A stretch of 22,219 nucleotides of DNA from CAIRNS01 sp049508565 (GTDB lineage Bacteria > Elusimicrobiota > Endomicrobiia > Endomicrobiales > CAIRNS01): assembly GCA_049508565.1 (NCBI GenBank), contig JBELAT010000013.1, positions 1 to 22,219 on the forward strand. Direction: 5' to 3'. Below are positions 14,889-20,647 of this stretch, one piece after another. Each line of letters opens with the position of its first letter. Positions within the stretch are counted from its first letter, which is position 1. A model generated the notes under the pieces. That model saw only the letters and a list, made by a program, of their open reading frames with translations. It ran no database searches and was not told the origin of the DNA. The position numbers and the translations under genes were made by a program.

Positions 14889-15962
14889 ATGGAAGAGTAT
14901 CAAAGAAAGGTTTTGCTGATCGAAGATGAGCTGGAAACGTGCAGAGCCATTGCCGAATGCTTGAAAATGCGGGGAGATTCCATCGATTATGTGCACAGCG
15001 GAGAAGCTGGCATCAAATATCTTGAAGAGCATCCGAACATCGAAATTGTGCTATTGGATATAAATCTGGGCCATGGCATTGACGGTTTCTCAACGCTTGA
15101 GATAATACGGAATAAATTCAAATATGTTCAAGTCATTATGTCAACCGGTGAAAGCGGTTTGCAATCAGGCATAAAAGCCATGCAAAAAGGGGCATCGGAT
15201 TATATATCTAAGCCGTTCAAAAGTGAAGAGTACTGCGAAAAAGCGAGCCGCGCTATTAAACTGCGCGAAAGCGAGATACTTAATGATATATATTCAGAGT
15301 TGATTAACAATGATATAAGAAATCTGCTCGGATGTTTTCAAGATTCTCTAAGCATGTTAACAGAGAAGAGTGGTAATAAAAATAAACCTGTCAATCCTGA
15401 TGCCCTGAGGTTGGGGGTAAAGCAGTTGATGTGTCTTGTCAACAATGTACATATGATAAGGAAATATGAGGAACACATATTAACACCATATATCACGGAA
15501 TTCTATCTCAAGAGTGAATTGGAAGAAGAACTTAAGCCGCTGCTTGATAAATATAAAGACCAGTTGAAAGTGACCTATAATAAATATGAGGAAGGACACA
15601 AGATCAAAACAGACAGAGAGCTTCTTATGCAGGTATTTTGGAATCTTCTCTTTCTCAATGTGTGGACAGCTGAAACCACTACGGTTAATGTGATAATAAA
15701 CGAACAAATGAATGGACTCGATATTACAGTGCGCTATGCCGGTTTTTATTCTGAACCTCTTATGGATCCCGACATTTTTAATAAATATTCATATATCAGC
15801 CACAAAACTGATAGTTCCAACCCGAACATGGCGCTCGGTCTTACGTATTGCAAATATATAACTGACTTGCTGGGCAGCGAAATAAAAGTACATGGTGATA
15901 CCAATGCAAAGGAAACGATATTTTCTTTTACAGTAAAAAACTTAAAAACAGAGGGAATATAG
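14889..15962 (+). CDS. Response regulator with degenerate kinase domain (PhcQ/PhcR-like paralogue)
   Basis: The best start is ATG 14889, with GAGGAG 6 nt upstream (357 residues); an ATG at 14868, directly after the hybrid's stop, has no SD. Numbering here is from 14868. The receiver is intact: Glu19-Asp20, Asp64, Thr93 and Lys115 in SKPF. It is close to receiver 1 of the hybrid (both read IVLLDINLG and later YVQVIM or HVQVIM). The following transmitter-like region keeps helix spacing (NNDIRNLL) but has Asn148 where the phosphoacceptor His should be. The G1 DxGxG is replaced by RYAGFY (289-294), so it should neither autophosphorylate nor bind ATP normally. A G2-like stretch NMALGLTYCKYITDLLGSEI remains. 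Probably a tandem duplicate of the hybrid turned pseudokinase or scaffold. No DNA-binding domain. Confidence 0.87.
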   Translation: MEEYQRKVLLIEDELETCRAIAECLKMRGDSIDYVHSGEAGIKYLEEHPNIEIVLLDINLGHGIDGFSTLEIIRNKFKYVQVIMSTGESGLQSGIKAMQKGASDYISKPFKSEEYCEKASRAIKLRESEILNDIYSELINNDIRNLLGCFQDSLSMLTEKSGNKNKPVNPDALRLGVKQLMCLVNNVHMIRKYEEHILTPYITEFYLKSELEEELKPLLDKYKDQLKVTYNKYEEGHKIKTDRELLMQVFWNLLFLNVWTAETTTVNVIINEQMNGLDITVRYAGFYSEPLMDPDIFNKYSYISHKTDSSNPNMALGLTYCKYITDLLGSEIKVHGDTNAKETIFSFTVKNLKTEGI

Positions 15963-16097
15963 TCAACAAGTATCTTTTATTGTTATTGGCTTACAATGAT
16001 TGACCAGGCCCAGAAACGGTCGAACCAGTTACAATCTCAAACAGCATTAATCAACATGACTTAAATGTACACCATAAGGCAAAAAACGAAAGACTTA

Positions 16098-16106
16098 TGC
16101 TATACT
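16098..16106 (+). promoter_or_regulatory. Extended -10 promoter upstream of the recombinase-like gene
   Basis: TGCTATACT is an extended -10 element (TGn then TATACT, five of six matches). It lies 106 nt before the ATG of the recombinase-like gene. No clear -35 is visible. Confidence 0.4.
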
Positions 16107-16123
16107 ATTGAAGTAATAAGGTA

Positions 16124-16167
16124 ATAACATTGTTCGGAGATTAATTTAATGTTATAATTGAAATAAC
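16124..16167 (+). repeat. ATAAC/GTTAT half-site cluster in the recombinase-like gene leader
   Basis: ATAACATT (16124-16131) is the exact complement of AATGTTAT (16148-16155), and a further ATAAC (16163-16167) faces the second copy, so three half-sites lie within 44 bp between promoter and gene. Possible operator or RNA hairpin; the AT-rich setting makes chance matches likely. Confidence 0.3.
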
Positions 16168-16212
16168 AACACAAATTGTAAAATGAAACGATCCGACAGA
16201 TAAGGTGCAGCT

Positions 16213-16743
16213 ATGCATGTCGATAAACGCGGGCCTCTTAACGAAGAAGAAGAAAAGAAACTAATAGACGCATGCCGCTCTCCCATAGAAAAGCTTTTAA
16301 TCATTCTACCGATTGACACCGGAATGCGCGCAGTAGAGATTGAAAATATACATAAAAAAGACTTCATGTGGCAGCACAGGCGCATATCCGTCCATGGAGA
16401 TCCTAAGAATGATGATGGGCACATAATTCAACTTACTAACCGTGCGTATGACCTTCTTTCATCCTGGTTTATGTTCTGCGATACCGTGGGGATAAAGAAG
16501 CGCTTTGTTCAGAGGACGATAAGTACCGTTGCAAAACGAACGGGCTTAAAAAATGTCAGTTTTAATACATTGCGCAGAACATTTGCCATACGTGAGATTA
16601 AACAGCATAAGCCTTTACACGAGATAATGTCAACGCTGGGATTCCGCTCTGAAGAGATGTTCAAGGCATTTATAAATATACCTTTAGATGAATTAAGCCA
16701 GAACAATAATGTCCAAAAACAAAGCAATAATTCCCTCTCCTGA
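16213..16743 (+). CDS. Tyrosine-recombinase-fold protein, catalytic domain only and catalytically degenerate
   Basis: A 176-residue protein that covers only the catalytic domain of the phage-integrase (lambda Int) family; the N-terminal core-binding domain is absent. The first catalytic Arg is in DTGMRAVEIENI, and the second is in FNTLRRTFAIRE. However, the His of HxxR is Asn, the following His is Arg, the LGH/W position is Phe (LGFRS), and the nucleophile Tyr position is Phe (MFKAFINI). DNA cleavage is therefore not expected. The frame is open and a plausible SD (AAGGTG) sits about 8 nt before the ATG, so it may be a retained DNA-binding protein rather than debris. It lies 250 bp after the regulator operon with its own promoter and terminator. 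A relic of an integrated element is the alternative. Confidence 0.75.
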   Translation: MHVDKRGPLNEEEEKKLIDACRSPIEKLLIILPIDTGMRAVEIENIHKKDFMWQHRRISVHGDPKNDDGHIIQLTNRAYDLLSSWFMFCDTVGIKKRFVQRTISTVAKRTGLKNVSFNTLRRTFAIREIKQHKPLHEIMSTLGFRSEEMFKAFINIPLDELSQNNNVQKQSNNSLS

Positions 16744-16839
16744 ATCCCTCAGCAAGCCCCCTCTCTAAAAATGAAGGTGTACAGATTTGATGATTATCAA
16801 TACAGAGACACTTGACAAAATAAACATAATTGAGTAAAT

Positions 16840-16873
16840 TAATGGTGTACGAAGATGCACCATTATTTTTTTT
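16840..16873 (+). terminator. Intrinsic terminator after the recombinase-like gene
   Basis: TAATGGTG (16840-16847) pairs with CACCATTA (16858-16865) around a 10-nt loop and is followed by eight T (16866-16873). A further T-G pair can extend the stem inside. Position about 97 nt after the stop codon fits the recombinase-like gene. Confidence 0.7.
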
Positions 16874-16882
16874 GTCATCTTT

Positions 16883-16904
16883 ATGATGTACGTTAGTACA
16901 TCAT
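16883..16904 (+). repeat. Perfect 9-bp hairpin resembling the preceding terminator stem
   Basis: ATGATGTAC and GTACATCAT flank the loop GTTA. It parallels the terminator hairpin 41 bp upstream (ATGGTGTAC at 16842), with the change G to A on one arm matched by C to T on the other. It is followed by a T-run only 18 nt later. Confidence 0.6.
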
Positions 16905-17107
16905 GTTTGAACAAAAACAAATTTTTTTTGTCTGTGTTTGAAAAGGCAGTTTATTAAATTACTTAACTTATAAAGGGCTTGCATAGGTAGATAATAAATT
17001 TATACGACATCGAAGTTTGAATAATCGAAAAGGAGCCCAAGTCTCCACAAAAGGGATTGGTCTCTGCGGATGAAAAAATGTTCATTGTTTCACAGAAAGA
17101 GAATATA

Positions 17108-20100
17108 ATGCAAAGATTTGTGCAACGATCCTTTTTATCCCTATTCATAGTGCTGTCGGTATTGTTATGTCCTCATCTTTTGTTTGGAGCATTTTCACAA
17201 GAATCTGCCGTGCCTGCAACCGGGAACAATGCGACCAATTATGTATTTTCAGCAGCTTTTTCATTTCCATATCACTCTTATGGGTTTCAGATACATATTT
17301 ATTGTAATGGCAGCGATATAGCCGGAAGTCCTTTTACTGCAAATGTAGTAAACGCTCAGATTTTCAATTTTAACACACCGTACGAATACACAACGGGGAC
17401 ACTCAATTACACAACAAAACTCGCGGCAGGAGCTTACACGTACCGGTTCGCGGCTACCTATCTTCCCACTAATACGTTAACCCTTGACTCAATAACATCA
17501 GGCCCAGCAGTTATATGGGGCGGTGCAATAAGTGGTTATGTATGTAATTATAACGGGGCCGCCATGACGGGTCTGACTGTCACTCTTTCGGGCTCAGAAA
17601 ACGAATCAACGGCAACCGACGGTACCGGTTACTATCAATTTCTTTGCGTTAACAATGGAGCATTGACGGTTTCGCCTGCTGGCAGTTTCTCGCCCGCAAA
17701 CATCTCATTTAATAATCTTTCTTCCATGCAACCTAATGAGAATTTCAAGAGGACGAACACGGCGCCGGCACTGACCTGGACAGGGGAATCAAACTACCAA
17801 TCATCGGGAGTTTACCCGCACAACGGGTCTCGCAATGCAGATGAATTTATTTTTCGCATCAAGTACACCGATGCTGACAACGATGCGCCGTCTTATGTTT
17901 TGCTTCATATTCTGAGCAATGGATCCGATATTGTCGGAAGTCCTTTTCCAATGTCTTATACTGCCGGCTCTTATTCTGGTGGTGCCATTTATGCAGTTTC
18001 TACAACACTTGCTTATAGTTCAAATTATACCTATTATTTCGCCGCCGCCGACTGTTTTTCCGCCGCAGCACAGAATACACCGGTAAAATCGGGCCCGCAG
18101 ATAAATCCAACGATAAGCGGCATAGTCACCAATCCGCTAGGTCAGGCAGTTTCCGGGGTTAATGTAACCCTTACCGGCGATGCAACTATGACCACAAATA
18201 CTGATTCTTACGGTAATTACTCATTTCAGAATGTGTTGCCGAACAATAATTATACTATTACACCGACCTGTCCTTATACGATGAACCCGCAAACAAGAAC
18301 ATATGCAAATATAACTACTGATCAGGCTGGCCAGAATTTTTCCGGCTCGGTACCTGACGGAGCGTGTCAGATCAGCTGGACAGGCGAACAAAATTATAGT
18401 GGTTGCGGGGTCTATCCGGTAGGTGGCTCTACTTCAACGATCGTCACTTACAGGATAAAGTATTCGGATACTTTGAACATGCCGCCGGCAACAGGATATC
18501 CGAAACTGCATATTATTAAAGGCGGGGTTGAAATTTCTTCGAGTCCCATGGTAATGATACCTGCCAATGCTTCCGCTACGGATTTTTTAGATGGAGTTAT
18601 ATATTATTCAACGACGACACTTTTAACCGCTACGGATTATACATATTATTTCGAAGCAAAAGATTACTGGAACTCAAATGCCACGGTACCGGCACCACAA
18701 AACGGGCCTCAAATCAGCAACCCTCCGGTACTATCTTTTACCGGAGAAACCGGATATCAATCAACGTGCATTTCATCGGCTGTTGCTGTCTCCGGGAGCA
18801 CGTTTAATTATCGCATACTCTACAGCCAAACAGAAGGAGTACCGCCTCAACTAAACTATCCTAAATTGCATATATATCAAAATGGTGTTGAATTTTCAGG
18901 AAGCCCGTACAATATGTCATATGCTACAGGTAACTACGTCTCAGGTGCCATCTATCAATACAGTACTGTAATTTCAACCCAGCCCGGCATAAATATTTCA
19001 TATAGTATCGAGGCCAACAACTTTTATGGTTCTCCTGCTGTTCAAATCACCGGCAACGGTCCAACGGTGTATACCTTACCGGTTTTGTCCTGGCTGCAAG
19101 GAATGTCAGGAGCGATAAATGCTGTTATACCCGTTGATTCGACTCCGACGTTCAAGGTTGCGTATAACAATATTTATACCACCATCGGCTCTACGGCACC
19201 CGTTATAACAATTTTTAATAATGCGGGAACCGTTTATTCAGGGCCGATGCAGTGGGATGGTATTACAATCAGCACAAGCGGTGAAACTTTTGTCACTTCG
19301 ATCCCCTGTTTACCGCGGGGAAGATATACGTACTGTATTAACTTTCAGTTTCCGTGGCCGGCACCACTCTGTCAGCCGGCATTGCCGAACGGTTTTTATG
19401 TTGATAATCCGTTCCCCTCAGAGACACAACTGCTTCCAGTTCCAGGCACAATCAATGCACAACCCAATCTAACAATAACGTATCCGGACAATCCCGTTTT
19501 TGAGGCCATTGTAATAGATTCGTATTCTTTTACCCCCGCTCCGGGATATCCGAAGCTCTATCTCAGTCTAAACGGGTATACGACAAGCTACACACTAACG
19601 AATGCCCCGGGCAGCAACAATTATTCTGTCATCTTACCGGTCAGTCTATCTACCGGTGTTTGGCAGTACTGGTATGGTCTTGAAAATATCAACAATACGA
19701 GTGAATTTGCAACCCCGTACGCTTCTATTATTGTTAACAGCCAGCCCGCATCATACATAATTCCCGCACAGCCGCTTGCAGGTCCAGCAAACACGCCACC
19801 GTATTTTATTAACGTCAGCCCCGCCATTCCCACCTTTGCAATCGTTTATGTTGATACTGCAGGGTATACTCCTGCCACGGGATACCCTAAACTGTATTTG
19901 CAGTTGTCCGGCACAACAACCAGTTATGTCATGCCTCAGATATCAAATAATAATTATGCCTATACGCTTACGGTGCCGCTATCATCAGGAACCTGGTCAT
20001 ACTGGTATACATTTAAGAACCCGTATCAAAGTTGTGAATATTCGTCCAGTATCAGCTCCTTTGTCGTCACCGTTCCGCCTCCGGCAGCAATGCCGGTAAA

Positions 20101-20647
20101 TATAGCAAATAATAGTTTCGTTCCGACAATTAACAACCGGTTATCATGGACGGGCAGCACATCAAAAACAATTACCTACCAGCTCTACTTCGGCAATGAT
20201 CCTTCAATCTTGAGACTGGTCTATGAAGGTAAAGACACATCATTTACTCTCCCGCCGTTAGAGGCTGGGAGAACATATTATTGGCAGGTCAACTCTATCG
20301 ATTCATATGGTGATGTAACTCAAAGTGCAGTATTTTCTCTTACAACAATAGCAAAGCCCGCCCATGCGTTCAACTATCCTAACCCGTTCCAGGCAGGACG
20401 AGAGAAAACAAACATTGTGTTCGTTTTGACGACCGCCGGGAATGTGCGTGTGGATATCTATTCAATGTTCGGTGAATTATTGTTTGAAAGGACGCTGTTC
20501 AATCTTCCTGCAGGGATAAACTCATTTTCATATGACGGCAAAGATTCGGGCGGTAACATATTATTTAGCGGGACCTACACGTGCATCATTACTAAAGAAA
20601 ACAACAAGGACGGCTCTGACAAATGCAGACTATTAATCATACGCTGA
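17108..20647 (+). CDS. Large secreted repeat protein with two carboxypeptidase-regulatory-like domains and FlgD-like/T9SS-like C-terminus
   Basis: ATG 17108 is the best start (1179 residues): it begins a classical signal peptide, MQRFVQRSFLSLFIVLSVLL followed by CPHLLFGA, with GAAAGAG just upstream. An in-frame TTG at 17057 would add 17 residues before it and has no proper SD. Domains: carboxypeptidase-regulatory-like folds at about 141-218 and 336-417 (TVTLSGS...TDGTGYYQF; NVTLTGD...TDSYGNYSF); Ig-like repeats with WTGExNYxSxGVYP at about 222, 422 and 542; two repeats with GYPKLYL at about 797-1000; a fibronectin-III-like unit at about 1010-1085; and a C-terminal domain from 1088, FNYPNPFQAG...GKDSGGNILFSGTY...IIR, of the FlgD-Ig/T9SS-sorting type. 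Probably a surface adhesin or envelope protein. It overlaps the next gene by 25 nt. Confidence 0.85.
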   Translation: MQRFVQRSFLSLFIVLSVLLCPHLLFGAFSQESAVPATGNNATNYVFSAAFSFPYHSYGFQIHIYCNGSDIAGSPFTANVVNAQIFNFNTPYEYTTGTLNYTTKLAAGAYTYRFAATYLPTNTLTLDSITSGPAVIWGGAISGYVCNYNGAAMTGLTVTLSGSENESTATDGTGYYQFLCVNNGALTVSPAGSFSPANISFNNLSSMQPNENFKRTNTAPALTWTGESNYQSSGVYPHNGSRNADEFIFRIKYTDADNDAPSYVLLHILSNGSDIVGSPFPMSYTAGSYSGGAIYAVSTTLAYSSNYTYYFAAADCFSAAAQNTPVKSGPQINPTISGIVTNPLGQAVSGVNVTLTGDATMTTNTDSYGNYSFQNVLPNNNYTITPTCPYTMNPQTRTYANITTDQAGQNFSGSVPDGACQISWTGEQNYSGCGVYPVGGSTSTIVTYRIKYSDTLNMPPATGYPKLHIIKGGVEISSSPMVMIPANASATDFLDGVIYYSTTTLLTATDYTYYFEAKDYWNSNATVPAPQNGPQISNPPVLSFTGETGYQSTCISSAVAVSGSTFNYRILYSQTEGVPPQLNYPKLHIYQNGVEFSGSPYNMSYATGNYVSGAIYQYSTVISTQPGINISYSIEANNFYGSPAVQITGNGPTVYTLPVLSWLQGMSGAINAVIPVDSTPTFKVAYNNIYTTIGSTAPVITIFNNAGTVYSGPMQWDGITISTSGETFVTSIPCLPRGRYTYCINFQFPWPAPLCQPALPNGFYVDNPFPSETQLLPVPGTINAQPNLTITYPDNPVFEAIVIDSYSFTPAPGYPKLYLSLNGYTTSYTLTNAPGSNNYSVILPVSLSTGVWQYWYGLENINNTSEFATPYASIIVNSQPASYIIPAQPLAGPANTPPYFINVSPAIPTFAIVYVDTAGYTPATGYPKLYLQLSGTTTSYVMPQISNNNYAYTLTVPLSSGTWSYWYTFKNPYQSCEYSSSISSFVVTVPPPAAMPVNIANNSFVPTINNRLSWTGSTSKTITYQLYFGNDPSILRLVYEGKDTSFTLPPLEAGRTYYWQVNSIDSYGDVTQSAVFSLTTIAKPAHAFNYPNPFQAGREKTNIVFVLTTAGNVRVDIYSMFGELLFERTLFNLPAGINSFSYDGKDSGGNILFSGTYTCIITKENNKDGSDKCRLLIIR
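17771..19062 (+). repeat. Three protein-level repeats of a WTGE-type Ig-like module
   Basis: Modules start at about 17771 (LTWTGESNYQSSGVYP), 18371 (ISWTGEQNYSGCGVYP) and 18731 (LSFTGETGYQST). Each continues with a RIKY or RILY strand, a (YPK)LHI strand, a GSP or SSP turn, a GxIYxxST strand and a YYFEA-like strand, ending in NGPQI, SGPQI or NGPTV. A carboxypeptidase-regulatory-like domain is inserted between the first two. They are diverged in DNA, so the duplication is old. Confidence 0.75.
19498..20065 (+). repeat. Pair of protein-level repeats with GYPKLYL core
   Basis: Copy one begins near 19498 (FEAIVIDSYSFTPAPGYPKL) and copy two near 19835 (FAIVYVDTAGYTPATGYPKL), period about 337 bp. 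Both continue with TTSY, a NNY strand, and SLSTGVWQYWY or PLSSGTWSYWY. Their YPK(L) strand also matches the earlier WTGE modules, so all belong to one superfamily of repeats. Confidence 0.7.

Larger units (their letters stand above)
16744..17107. other. 364-bp intergenic region rich in hairpins and T-runs
   Basis: This stretch carries a GGTGTAC copy (16776-16782), a TTGACA (16812-16817) with a poor TAAATT 17 nt later, an intrinsic terminator, a second hairpin, two copies of ATTTTTTTTGTC (16865-16876 and 16921-16932) and a small GGAG/CTCC dyad near 17034-17048. A weak TTGCAT (16-nt spacer) TATACG around 16979 could start the surface-protein operon. No gene or known riboswitch was recognised. 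Confidence 0.5.

Noticed and set aside
16812..16840. Promoter TTGACA-17-TAAATT before the terminator hairpin
   Set aside because: The -10 is weak and the predicted start falls inside the terminator stem, so it is more likely an AT-rich chance match.
16067..16904. Complete integrative element with att sites
   Set aside because: No target-site duplication, tRNA or other mobility genes are visible and the recombinase lacks its nucleophile; inverted 9-mers alone are not enough.
17057..17107. Longer start of the surface protein at TTG 17057
   Set aside because: The extra 17 residues precede a classical signal peptide that starts at ATG 17108, and AAGGGA directly abuts the TTG, leaving no spacing for a ribosome site.
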